Origin: UBA525 sp964589765
GTDB lineage: Archaea > Nanobdellota > Nanobdellia > Woesearchaeales > UBA525
DNA length: 44,427 nt
Assembly (NCBI GenBank): GCA_964589765.1
Contig: CAZPUM010000009.1
Location: forward strand, 1 to 44,427
Reading direction: 5' to 3'
The position numbers and the translations under genes are program-made. The stretch's first letter is position 1, and the number at the start of each line of letters is the position of its first letter. The notes beneath the pieces were generated by a model. It was given only the letters and a program-made list of their open reading frames with translations, was not told where the DNA came from and searched no databases. Positions 30,983-39,820 of this stretch are shown here, one piece after another.

Positions 30983-32815
30983 CTAACCTCTTAACCTCTC
31001 TTGAAGAAATTTCATAATAGCTTTTCCGTCGGCTTTACCTTTTGCTTTTTTCATTATTTCACCCATATATGCCCCGATTGATAAACCTGGATTTGTAGCC
31101 ACAACCTCTTCAACAATCTTTTTCAAATCCTCATCGGAAAGCTGTTCTTCAACTAAACTCATGACCTCATCAGGTTTCACGGTTTCACCTTTCTTTATCT
31201 TTTCAGCAACCTGTTTTAGTACGGCCTTAACAGATGAGCTTGCAATCTTTCCTTCCGCAACATCTTTCAGTAGAGGCTCAACATACTTTTCAGGTTCCGG
31301 AATATCCCCCACCCTTGCCGAAATATCTTTCGGCCATTCAATTAATGCGTTGGAGAGGAAAGAATATTCGAGCCCAGGATACTTTGATTTGTACTCCTGG
31401 ATTGGAATTCCTTTCAAAACAATCTCTCTTGCCAATTCTTTTGACAAGCCAGTCTCTTTGGCAACATCTCCTATTTGATCCGTTAGTAATTTTGGTACTT
31501 CAACATCCAGGTCCAATTTAAACAAGGGAATATCTGTTTCAGGATACATCCTGGCACCGCCAGGCATTGGCCTGAGAAAACTTGTCGTGCCGTCATCATT
31601 GGCTTTTCTCACCTCTTTTGGCACACCAACAAATAGTTGGGAAAGTCTGGGCAACAATATCTCTTTCAAAAGATTTTCTGCCTCATCCTGTTTGCCCAGT
31701 ACAACTATAAAAGCATCTTCTGGGTCACAACCCAGGGCATCTCTCAACTGAGCATCAGACTCCAGACCGTACTTGGAAATGTCTTCATCAGAGTGAATAA
31801 TTCCTCCAAACCCTTTTGTTTTTGCAAGGTCTGCTAAATCCCTGCCAATTCTCAGACCCGGACAGAGTTCTATTCCGAAAAGTCCGTGAGTTTTGTTAAT
31901 ACAAACTCCTGTTGCAGTTCCACTCTTAATTGCGTTCTTGATGAATACTTTTTCGGAACTTTCAAACTCTTTTTTCACATCAAGAATATCTCCTGTTCTA
32001 AGCTCGCGATTTTCTTCTTTTAGTTTTATTAGTCTAAGTTGTCTATACGCTTCGTTCTCAACTATTTTTTTCATAGTTCTTAGGTCCTGACAACCTTTTA
32101 TCTCAACCCTATTCCCCCCAGAAACTGAAACGTTAACATCCTGCCTGATAGTTCCTAATCCTCTCTTAACCCTCTTTGTAGACCTAAGTATCATTCCCAG
32201 TTGGGCAGCTGTCTGCTGGACCTGTTCAGGAGTTTTCATGTCGGGGTCCGTTGCTATTTCGATTAGCGGAATTCCTAATCTGGAAAGATTGTACTTGTCT
32301 TCAGTTGGTGTGCGTTCGATAATTTTCGCTGCGTCCTCTTCGACAGCCACTGTTTGAATATTCACTTCAAAATCAAGCCCTGGAATCGTCCCTCCAATGG
32401 CTATCAAACCTGTTCTCTGGAAACCACTTACATTACTGCCATCAACAATTGTTTTTCTCATAAACTGTGCTGTTGAAAGAATATTACTGCCAAGGATTTT
32501 GGAAACCATCAACGCTGTCTTTATTGATTCAGGGTCTACAGCATGCGGAGGTTCATCGTCCATTTCTACAAGACAACAACAGTTTTTGAAACCGTGGTAT
32601 GTGAACTTCTTAGCTTTCTTTTGCTCAGCTGCAGCAGCGACATCTATGGTTCCGGTCTCGCCCGCGCTTGCTCTCAGCTTTCTACTGAATAGTATGTCAG
32701 GTTCACCCTCTATAATCTCTGCAGGACAATCACAAAACAGTTTCCTACTTCCTTCAAAACCTATCTGCTGGTGGATTTCCAGCCCAGCCATAAGACCCAC
32801 CGATTCCCAATCCAT
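30983..32815 (-). CDS. gatE: Glu-tRNA(Gln) amidotransferase subunit E
   Basis: 610 aa. GatE forms GatDE with GatD and converts Glu-tRNA(Gln) to Gln-tRNA(Gln). Starts MDWESVGLMAGLEIHQQIG, with the GLEIHQQI kinase-domain signature. Metal-binding and active-site blocks include LFCDCPAEI and IPGLDFEVNIQ. The DRDL-type GAD insertion (~320-420: GLFGIELCPGLRIGRDLADL) distinguishes GatE from bacterial GatB. The tail (ending KADGKAIMKFLQERLRG) is the YqeY-like tRNA-binding region. TATA CTTTATAAACC (~32841-32851) puts the start site near the ATG. Divergent from cdc48. Confidence 0.96.
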   Translation of the reverse strand: MDWESVGLMAGLEIHQQIGFEGSRKLFCDCPAEIIEGEPDILFSRKLRASAGETGTIDVAAAAEQKKAKKFTYHGFKNCCCLVEMDDEPPHAVDPESIKTALMVSKILGSNILSTAQFMRKTIVDGSNVSGFQRTGLIAIGGTIPGLDFEVNIQTVAVEEDAAKIIERTPTEDKYNLSRLGIPLIEIATDPDMKTPEQVQQTAAQLGMILRSTKRVKRGLGTIRQDVNVSVSGGNRVEIKGCQDLRTMKKIVENEAYRQLRLIKLKEENRELRTGDILDVKKEFESSEKVFIKNAIKSGTATGVCINKTHGLFGIELCPGLRIGRDLADLAKTKGFGGIIHSDEDISKYGLESDAQLRDALGCDPEDAFIVVLGKQDEAENLLKEILLPRLSQLFVGVPKEVRKANDDGTTSFLRPMPGGARMYPETDIPLFKLDLDVEVPKLLTDQIGDVAKETGLSKELAREIVLKGIPIQEYKSKYPGLEYSFLSNALIEWPKDISARVGDIPEPEKYVEPLLKDVAEGKIASSSVKAVLKQVAEKIKKGETVKPDEVMSLVEEQLSDEDLKKIVEEVVATNPGLSIGAYMGEIMKKAKGKADGKAIMKFLQERLRG

Positions 32816-32906
32816 AATAGGTATCGTGCCCTCTCTGTGGTTTATAAAGTTTGAGGCTCATTACTTTCCCATACAACAGCAACTTTCTCGTCGGAAAATA
32901 ATTTCA

Positions 32907-32920
32907 ATTTATATACAACC
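32907..32920 (+). promoter_or_regulatory. TATA box of cdc48
   Basis: CAATTTATATACAA lies 26 nt (centre to ATG) before the cdc48 start at 32938, predicting a leaderless transcript. Confidence 0.6.
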
Positions 32921-32937
32921 TGAACATACTTGGCAGA

Positions 32938-35241
32938 ATGCCAAAGCCAAAAGAGGTTCAACTAAAGGTCGCTGAAGCGATTCAGGACGATATCAACAAG
33001 GGAATTATCAGACTCGACACTTCTTACATGAAAGAACTGGACATTCGTCCAGGGAACATTGTCGAGATTGAAGGTGAGAGAAAGACTGTTGCGATTGCTG
33101 ACAGGTCTTTACCAGGTGATATCGGACTAAACATAATCCGAATGGATGGCTTGGCAAGGCGCAACAGCAAAACAACCATTGGCGAAATGGTAAAAGTCCG
33201 TAAGGCAGAAGTTGTTGAGGCAAAAAAAATCACCATAGCACCCGCGCGCAAAGGAATCATGATTCGTGCGAGTCCGCAGATTTTCAAGCGCGGGCTACTT
33301 GGTCGTGCTGTTTTGAAAGGAGATATTGTTTCCTTGGGAGGAACCCGAAGGAGACGTACAACGATGCACGACAACCCATTTTTTGACGAGATGTTCTCAA
33401 TGCTAAACGATGACAGCATGTTAGGGTTTGGTCTGGGCGATTTAAAGTTCATTGTTGTTGACGCAAGCCCCGCAAAGAAATCTGTTCTTGTCACAGAAAA
33501 CACACAGGTTGTTTTCAACCCTGAAGCTGTCGAGGTAAAGGACGACCAACAACTTGACGTAACGTACGAAGACGTTGGCGGACTGGATGAAGAACTCAAA
33601 AAAATCCGCGAGATGGTTGAGCTTCCTCTGAAGCACCCAGAGGTTTTCGAACGCCTTGGCATCGACCCACCAAAAGGAGTACTGCTTCACGGCCCCCCAG
33701 GCACTGGAAAAACCCTTTTGGCTAAAGCTGTTGCCAACGAGACCAACAGTAATTTTCTGCTTATTAACGGACCAGAAATCATGAGTAAGTATTACGGACA
33801 GTCCGAAGAGAACCTCCGTAAAAAATTCGAAGAGGCTGAAAAGAACGCTCCGTCAATTATTTTTATTGATGAGATTGATGCAATCGCTTCTAAGCGAGAA
33901 GAATCCAAAGGCGAAGTGGAAAGGCGTGTTGTTGCTCAGCTACTTACAATGATGGACGGTCTAAAGACCCGTGGAAAGGTTGTTGTTATCGCAGCAACAA
34001 ACATCCCAAACCAGCTGGACCCTGCGCTTCGTCGACCAGGAAGATTCGATCGTGAGATCGATATCGGAGTACCACAGGTTGCGGGTAGACGCAAGATTCT
34101 GAAGATCCATACTAGAAATATGCCTTTGGAAGACAAAGGAAAAGAGAAAGTGGACCTTGAAGATATCGCCAGAATAACACACGGTTTCGTAGGAGCTGAC
34201 CTTGCATCGTTAGCAAAAGAAGCTGCCATGATTGTCCTAAGAAGAGTTTTACCTGATATTCACGTGGGCGAAGATGATAATGAACTACCAAAAGAGGTTC
34301 TCGACAAACTCATCATTACTCAGGAAGACTTCAAAGAGGCGTTGAAAACAGTCAGACCTTCTGCTTTACGAGAGGTTTTGATTGAAAAACCTAATGTACA
34401 GTACAAAGATGTTGGAGGTCTTGCTCTAGTGAAACAGGAACTAATTGAGGCTGTTGAGTGGCCATTGAAACACAAGGAGGCATTCACAAGGTTAGGAGTA
34501 AGTCCGCCGAAGGGTGTCTTATTGTACGGCCCTCCCGGAACAGGAAAAACAATGCTTGCTAAAGCAGTAGCAAACGAATCTGAAGCCAACTTTATCCTTG
34601 TCAAAGGACCTGAACTACTAAGCAAATGGGTGGGCGAATCTGAAAAAGCGGTTAGAAAGATTTTCGAAAAGGCTCGACAGACCAGTCCATGTATCATTTT
34701 CTTTGATGAGATGGACTCTATAACACCTCACAGAGGCCAAAATAGTGAGAATGAAGTTACTGAAAGGGTTGTCAACCAGCTCTTGACAGAGATGGATGGA
34801 CTACAAGAGTTGAACGATATCGTAATTGTTGCTGCAACAAACAGACCTGACATGATTGATACCGCCTTGTTGAGACCAGGAAGGTTTGACAGAATTCTTC
34901 TCGTACCAGTTCCTGAACTAGAATCCAGAGAGGAGATATTCAGGGTTCACACAAAAGGCATGAAAATTGCTAACGATGTAAACATCAAAGAGCTTGTCAG
35001 CAGAACTGACGGCTATGTCGGAGCTGATATCGCTGCAGTGTGTAGGGAAGCTGCAATGCTCACCCTTCGTGACGATATAAAAGCAAAAGAGGTCACAAAG
35101 AAATACTTCGAAAAAGCTCTTGATAAGGTTCGTCCTTCTGCCTCAAAGGAGATACAAAAGGCTTACGAAGAGCTGGAAGGACAGTTCAGACAGGCCAGAG
35201 GAAGACAACTTCAACAGGAAAAACCAAGCTATTATGGCTGA
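32938..35241 (+). CDS. cdc48: Cdc48/VAT AAA+ ATPase
   Basis: 767 aa. A hexameric protein unfoldase acting with the proteasome. Order: double-psi barrel and four-stranded N domain (~1-190), D1 (~200-450) with Walker A GPPGTGKTLLAKA, Walker B IIFIDEID and arginine-finger segment ALRRPGRFDREID; D2 (~475-720) with Walker A GPPGTGKTMLAKA, Walker B IIFFDEMD and LLRPGRFDRILLVP. The C-terminus ends PSYYG, compatible with an HbYX-type proteasome-docking tail. Length is normal for archaeal VAT. Divergent from gatE. Confidence 0.97.
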   Translation: MPKPKEVQLKVAEAIQDDINKGIIRLDTSYMKELDIRPGNIVEIEGERKTVAIADRSLPGDIGLNIIRMDGLARRNSKTTIGEMVKVRKAEVVEAKKITIAPARKGIMIRASPQIFKRGLLGRAVLKGDIVSLGGTRRRRTTMHDNPFFDEMFSMLNDDSMLGFGLGDLKFIVVDASPAKKSVLVTENTQVVFNPEAVEVKDDQQLDVTYEDVGGLDEELKKIREMVELPLKHPEVFERLGIDPPKGVLLHGPPGTGKTLLAKAVANETNSNFLLINGPEIMSKYYGQSEENLRKKFEEAEKNAPSIIFIDEIDAIASKREESKGEVERRVVAQLLTMMDGLKTRGKVVVIAATNIPNQLDPALRRPGRFDREIDIGVPQVAGRRKILKIHTRNMPLEDKGKEKVDLEDIARITHGFVGADLASLAKEAAMIVLRRVLPDIHVGEDDNELPKEVLDKLIITQEDFKEALKTVRPSALREVLIEKPNVQYKDVGGLALVKQELIEAVEWPLKHKEAFTRLGVSPPKGVLLYGPPGTGKTMLAKAVANESEANFILVKGPELLSKWVGESEKAVRKIFEKARQTSPCIIFFDEMDSITPHRGQNSENEVTERVVNQLLTEMDGLQELNDIVIVAATNRPDMIDTALLRPGRFDRILLVPVPELESREEIFRVHTKGMKIANDVNIKELVSRTDGYVGADIAAVCREAAMLTLRDDIKAKEVTKKYFEKALDKVRPSASKEIQKAYEELEGQFRQARGRQLQQEKPSYYG

Positions 35242-35295
35242 AATATACCAAAAAGATTATTAATACCCCTTGAAAAGAGTAACAGGGGTGTAATT

Positions 35296-35793
35296 ATGAA
35301 AAGATATGTAACATTAGGCATAGGAACGGCTTTCGGCATCGCTGCATTCGGTTTATACGGTTGTGGCAGTGACCCAGAACCAGTCGTTGAAGAGACTCCA
35401 GAGGTTGTTGCACCAACACCAGAGGAGATAGCTGAACAAAAAAAGACAGAGCGAATAGCAGGACTTTTGGAAGAAAAGGTCACTCTCGAGGAACAGTACA
35501 AGGTACCTCTTGCAGATGGTCAGAACCCTTGGGAACTGGCAAGCCAGTACACAGATTCTGTCGACAAGAATGTCGTTGACCAGATTTGTAAGGATAGTGG
35601 CTTTAAGTATCTGGACCTTGAATCTAGCATTCTGTGGCAATCAGGAACTCCTTACGACAACCTGATGAAGCCAGTATTTGAGAACGGAGTGCAGGTTAAC
35701 TGTAACAACCAGATAGCAGGTACTGAGTTTAACCTTTTGAGCCTGAGTTCTGATTATGGTAAGGTTGTTTCAGAGCTTGAGAGTCTCAAATAA
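35296..35793 (+). CDS. Lipoprotein of unknown function
   Basis: 165 aa. Signal peptide with a lipobox-like LYGC at ~22-25, then an acidic Pro/Glu linker (EPVVEETPEVVAPTPEEIAE) and a soluble domain with two Cys (QICKD, VQVNCNN). A TATA-like GATTATTAATACC (35256-35268) and GGGGTG five bases before the ATG give a short leader. The gene lies 54 nt after cdc48 but has its own promoter. No family recognised. Confidence 0.78.
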   Translation: MKRYVTLGIGTAFGIAAFGLYGCGSDPEPVVEETPEVVAPTPEEIAEQKKTERIAGLLEEKVTLEEQYKVPLADGQNPWELASQYTDSVDKNVVDQICKDSGFKYLDLESSILWQSGTPYDNLMKPVFENGVQVNCNNQIAGTEFNLLSLSSDYGKVVSELESLK

Positions 35794-35816
35794 ACTTCTT
35801 TTTTTCTTTTTTTCTG
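35794..35816 (+). terminator. Poly-T terminator
   Basis: TTCTTTTTTTCTTTTTTTCTGG directly follows the lipoprotein stop (two runs of seven T). Oligo-T runs are sufficient for archaeal termination. Confidence 0.65.
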
Positions 35817-35840
35817 GTTGTCGAAAACACTCTCCTCCGT

Positions 35841-35891
35841 CGAGAGTTGATTCGGGTTTCGCCCAGTTTCTAAAGAAACACTCAACCCTCG
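35841..35891 (+). other. Possible three-way-junction RNA fold
   Basis: CGAGAGTTGA (35841-35850) can pair with TCAACCCTCG (35882-35891) with one A-C mismatch. This encloses GGG-TTTCG-CCC (35854-35864) and TTTC-TAAA-GAAA (35867-35878). It lies after the lipoprotein terminator and before the gatD TATA box, so it belongs to neither mRNA on the predicted boundaries. Strand and function are uncertain. Confidence 0.35.
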
Positions 35892-35908
35892 TCCTGACAA
35901 AAGACAAC

Positions 35909-35920
35909 CCTTATTAATAT
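35909..35920 (+). promoter_or_regulatory. TATA box of gatD
   Basis: CCTTATTAATATC precedes the ATG at 35942 by about 28 nt, consistent with a leaderless gatD transcript. Confidence 0.55.
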
Positions 35921-35941
35921 CATATCGACAGAGAGGATATT

Positions 35942-37234
35942 ATGAAAGAGGGCCAGCACATCAGATTCGAGTACGGCGGACAGACCATGGAAGGTCTCGT
36001 CATTCAGGCTGATGAGAACCAAATTAATCTCAAACTGGATTCAGGTTACAACATGCAAGTACCCCTTACAGACTTACAGAATATTGAGGAGACTGAAATT
36101 TCAAGCGAACCCTCTAAGAAACCTGAAATTAAACAATCACAAACGCTTCCAAAAGTTACGATTCTTCATACCGGGGGAACAATTGCAAGCAAAGTCGATT
36201 ATTCAACCGGCGCCGTGAGTAACAAATTTTCACCTGAAGAAATCCTTGAGATGTTTCCTGAGATGTTCGACATCGCACAGGTCAACTCTACTCTAATCAG
36301 GAACATGGCCTCAGATGATATGCGCTTCGGACATTACAACATTATCGCTCGCTCCGTGTTGGAAGAGATTAACAAGCAGGCAGTTGGCCTGATAATCACA
36401 CACGGAACCGATACTCTGCACTACACAGGTGCAGCTCTATCCTTCGCACTCGAAGGCATTAACGTTCCTGTTGTTCTTGTTGGAAGCCAGCGCAGTTCTG
36501 ACCGAGGAAGCTCGGATGCTGCCAGCAATCTGCTGGGTGCACTGCGTTTTATTACGGAGACCAAAGCACCTGGCGTATTCATTGCGATGCATGAGAACAC
36601 CGACGATGATTCCATCGCAATCTTTAACGGTCTTCACGCCAGGAAAAACCACTCGAGCAGACGAGATGCTTTTGTCAGCGTTAACGCTGAACTTGTTGCT
36701 CGCGTTAAAGATAACAAGGTAGAGATTCTCGACCAGAAAAGACTTGATGATTGGAAATCCCGTGCGGAAGACAGACCAAGCGTAATTCCTTTCAACGACG
36801 GATTAAAAGTTGGTCTTTGGAAAGTCCACCCACAGTGTTGGGTATCTGAGCTAAAACCATATGATGATTTTGACGGTCTTGTTATTGAGGGAACAGGACT
36901 TGGTCACGCACCGATAACAGGGTTTGATGAGTTCACAAAGGAACAGCACCCTTTCATCCGTGAAAAGATTGGTCAGCTGGCTGAGACAATGCCTGTTGTC
37001 ATGACAACACAGACAATTTTCGGCAGAGTCAACATGAATGTTTACACCCCTGGAAGAAAACTCCAAGAACTAGGAGTCCTAGGACATGGACTGGACATGA
37101 CACCCGAGACAGCTTTCATCAAGCTTGCGTGGCTGTTAAGCCACCATTCTGCTGACGATACAAAAGGCAAGTTTTCTGATAACATAAGAGGCGAGATTTC
37201 TGACAGAAGTCCTCTTGAAGAATTACATAAATAA
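35942..37234 (+). CDS. gatD: Glu-tRNA(Gln) amidotransferase subunit D
   Basis: 430 aa. The asparaginase-like glutaminase that supplies ammonia to GatE. The N-terminal SH3-like domain (~1-50) starts MKEGQHIRFEYGGQTMEGLV. The asparaginase domain (~70-400) shows TILHTGGTIASK (catalytic Thr), ITHGTDTLHYTGAAL (second catalytic Thr-Asp), VVLVGSQRSSDRGSSDAASN (with the SSDA-type substrate-binding block) and MTTQTIFGRVNMNVYTPGR. Length is normal. It is separated from gatE by cdc48 and the lipoprotein gene rather than adjacent to it. Confidence 0.96.
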   Translation: MKEGQHIRFEYGGQTMEGLVIQADENQINLKLDSGYNMQVPLTDLQNIEETEISSEPSKKPEIKQSQTLPKVTILHTGGTIASKVDYSTGAVSNKFSPEEILEMFPEMFDIAQVNSTLIRNMASDDMRFGHYNIIARSVLEEINKQAVGLIITHGTDTLHYTGAALSFALEGINVPVVLVGSQRSSDRGSSDAASNLLGALRFITETKAPGVFIAMHENTDDDSIAIFNGLHARKNHSSRRDAFVSVNAELVARVKDNKVEILDQKRLDDWKSRAEDRPSVIPFNDGLKVGLWKVHPQCWVSELKPYDDFDGLVIEGTGLGHAPITGFDEFTKEQHPFIREKIGQLAETMPVVMTTQTIFGRVNMNVYTPGRKLQELGVLGHGLDMTPETAFIKLAWLLSHHSADDTKGKFSDNIRGEISDRSPLEELHK

Positions 37235-37256
37235 AAAAAAAAAAAAGAATTTTTCA
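37232..37256 (-). terminator. Poly-T terminator of the minus-strand lipoprotein gene
   Basis: A run of about 14 A (plus strand, 37235-37248) directly after the gatD stop reads as a T-run on the minus strand, just past the stop of the 829-aa gene. The TTTTT at 37252-37256 may serve gatD. Confidence 0.6.
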
Positions 37257-37259
37257 GAC

Positions 37260-39749
37260 TTAGCTTGTCTGATACGTTGTTGGAGGTATAGTTGTTGGTT
37301 GTACAACGCACGCTCCGTTCACAAGATAAACATCTGCTCCTTCTAGAGTTGGTGTAAATGCTATCCTCGAGTCTGTCTCGATTGAAACATCATAGATGTC
37401 ATCCTGGTCCCAGCTAATCTGGAGCTCAGAATCGTCGACACCGACGTCATCAATTAAGAATGGATATGCGTATCCATCGACAACTAACACCCCTTCTCCG
37501 TTTGGTTGCACTGCTGCTTCTCTATTAACTCCACTATAGAAATCCTCGAAAGTCACAACTCTCTCAGCACTATCATAGCTTTCGTACTCGTAGACTGCAC
37601 CAATCAGACCACCATAAAAGATTTCAAAGGTTGAACCTAAGAATGCTTCTGGCTCATCCAAATAGTCCCTGATGGTGTGGTCAGGCTCAACATAAATTGT
37701 TGACCCAACTCTTGCGTCAGCAGTTATCCTTGTTCTGATTGCTTTCAGATACTCGCCGTTAACAATCTCTACGTCAACCTCAGCATCCTCAATATTCTCA
37801 GAGTTAAACTCAAGGGCTCCTGCAAAGTCGCCTGTTGTTCCTGGAGTGGTTTCAGTTATCTCAACCATATCTGGCGCAAGTTCAAACTCTACAACAGTCT
37901 CTCTGGAGTTAATCAACATGTTCTTGACGAACAGCTTCATGCCACTTGAGAAAACATCGTATTCTCCAGGAGCAAGCGAGTCAGTTAATTCTCCATTAAC
38001 CGTGAACCTCGCTTTCCTGTTAACTTCATCAACGAAGACCAAGGTGACTTCATACTCGTTTCCGTTGACTGCGTACAACTTGGTTTCGTTTCTTCTTATG
38101 ACATCACCGATACCATTTCCTGCCAGAGTTAGTCTGAAAGAGCCATTGACTTCAGATGACATTATCTTGTAAGGCACCTCATAGAAGTAAAGAACTTCAT
38201 CTGTCATGTCTCCAAGCTCAGTAAGTCGAACTCCATCTCCTTGGAAGAACAAAACATGCCTGACGAATGGCTTGTTGTCATCTACAACCACGTAGTCTCC
38301 AAAGATATCCTGCTCGTTTTCTGTGTGTGGTTCAGCCTTAAGCTCGAACATGTTGTCTACAGGAGCAAACCTGATTCGCTGAATTGCTGTTACTGGCCCG
38401 TCATCAGTGTTCAATACTGAGTCAAACAAAGTTGGAAGGTCTGACCTTAGTATGTTGTCATCAATGCTTCCTACATTTGTGTAGTAGTCAAGACCTACAA
38501 ACCTGTAAGCCTGTCTTCCACCAGTGCAGAACTTCTCTTCGTGCATACAAGCAGAATCACAACCGTCACCAACTTGGTTGTTTCCATCGTCACACATCTC
38601 TCCCTTTCTGTAGTCAACAATTCCGTTTCCGCAAAGCGTTGGAGGTACAAACCCACAGTCTTCAGGACAGACCATGACACAAATCTCCACACATGGAGGG
38701 CACTCAGCACCAACGGTACATATCGGACAGGTATTGTAGCAGAAAACCTCGTCTTCTCCAGGTTCACAGATTCCGTTACCACAGAAATTTGCTGCGCTGT
38801 GGTACCTCTCAAGGTATCTCAGAATCAATGGGTGTTGAATCGGGTCCCAATCTTCATCAGCAGGTCTCACCAACCAGGTCTGGATAATTTCCTTGTTTGT
38901 TCCAAGGAAAATCATACCTACACCTTTGTAGCTCATGCCATCAAACTCCCAGATATTATCATCTTCAAACAGCTTCATAGGACCATATCCCGTTTCAACA
39001 TAATCACCCTCTGAATTGTCAAAATACCTTTGAGCATCTCTTCTGTCATCAGCGAAGAAAACACCAACACTGAAACTGTTACGAAGTTCTACGTCTGTGT
39101 ACCATCCCTCGAACATCTCGCCGTCAAAGAGGTATGACTCTCCATGAGCAGAACCATGGTACTCTATTGGACCAACATCTTCCTCAATCAAAACTCTTGG
39201 GAAAGACTGCGGGGTTCCTTCTAATCTTATGTGCGCATGGTTATTGTCGTAATCAGTCTCTTCAATCGCCTGACCGGTATTTACGTGCACATTAAAGAAA
39301 TAGTTGTTTGAAGGATAAACTTCCTGTTCTCTGAAGAAACAGTACGCGCCATCTGAACCACCCATACGAGTGTGTTGGAACATATCAATTCCATCAACAG
39401 TCTGTACAACCTCAAATCCTCCCCAGAGTAACCTGTTGCTATAAGAAACGTAGTGGGTGTCTTCAATAAACTCTCCGCTAATATCACCACCCATGTAGTT
39501 TCCAACAGTAAGCTCGCCCGAGTATGGTCCTCCTGTGTTCTGAACACAGTACCACCCGCTTAGGTAGTCACCATTCGGGCTTACAGTCATTTCTAAGTCC
39601 GTTGGATGAAAATCAGGTATGCAATCATTACATCCCATAGAGCGTTCATTTATTGAACAATATCCGTCGTTGATACATCCTCCTCCTGGACCCGTACATG
39701 CTGCCAGAAAGAGAACGAATACTAATGCAATTAAGAAGTGTCGTTCCAC
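37260..39749 (-). CDS. Large Cys-rich surface lipoprotein
   Basis: 829 aa from GTG 39749 with AAAGGTGG four bases before it. Signal peptide with lipobox LAAC (~15-18). A Cys-rich start (GGGCINDGYCSINERSMGCN) is followed by beta domains with a CARDB-like block (~45-160). Middle repeats (~320-400) are FCGNGICEPGEDEVFCYNTC and LCGNGIVDYRKGEMCDDGNN...GDGCDSAC; the second matches the DUF4215/Myxococcus Cys-rich repeat. The remainder (~410-800) is beta-rich with a Thr/Pro C-terminal tail. TATA ~39784-39795 (TTTAAAAGGGG on minus). Surface exposure is likely; function unknown. Confidence 0.83.
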   Translation of the reverse strand: MERHFLIALVFVLFLAACTGPGGGCINDGYCSINERSMGCNDCIPDFHPTDLEMTVSPNGDYLSGWYCVQNTGGPYSGELTVGNYMGGDISGEFIEDTHYVSYSNRLLWGGFEVVQTVDGIDMFQHTRMGGSDGAYCFFREQEVYPSNNYFFNVHVNTGQAIEETDYDNNHAHIRLEGTPQSFPRVLIEEDVGPIEYHGSAHGESYLFDGEMFEGWYTDVELRNSFSVGVFFADDRRDAQRYFDNSEGDYVETGYGPMKLFEDDNIWEFDGMSYKGVGMIFLGTNKEIIQTWLVRPADEDWDPIQHPLILRYLERYHSAANFCGNGICEPGEDEVFCYNTCPICTVGAECPPCVEICVMVCPEDCGFVPPTLCGNGIVDYRKGEMCDDGNNQVGDGCDSACMHEEKFCTGGRQAYRFVGLDYYTNVGSIDDNILRSDLPTLFDSVLNTDDGPVTAIQRIRFAPVDNMFELKAEPHTENEQDIFGDYVVVDDNKPFVRHVLFFQGDGVRLTELGDMTDEVLYFYEVPYKIMSSEVNGSFRLTLAGNGIGDVIRRNETKLYAVNGNEYEVTLVFVDEVNRKARFTVNGELTDSLAPGEYDVFSSGMKLFVKNMLINSRETVVEFELAPDMVEITETTPGTTGDFAGALEFNSENIEDAEVDVEIVNGEYLKAIRTRITADARVGSTIYVEPDHTIRDYLDEPEAFLGSTFEIFYGGLIGAVYEYESYDSAERVVTFEDFYSGVNREAAVQPNGEGVLVVDGYAYPFLIDDVGVDDSELQISWDQDDIYDVSIETDSRIAFTPTLEGADVYLVNGACVVQPTTIPPTTYQTS

Positions 39750-39820
39750 TGTACCACCTTTATAGAGTATAACCCGTCTAAACCCCCTTTTAAAGATATT
39801 GGTATTCTATCATTGAGTGA

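Noticed and set aside
38384..39014. Plus-strand frames of about 100-157 aa
   Set aside because: Antisense shadows of the 829-aa Cys-rich lipoprotein gene.
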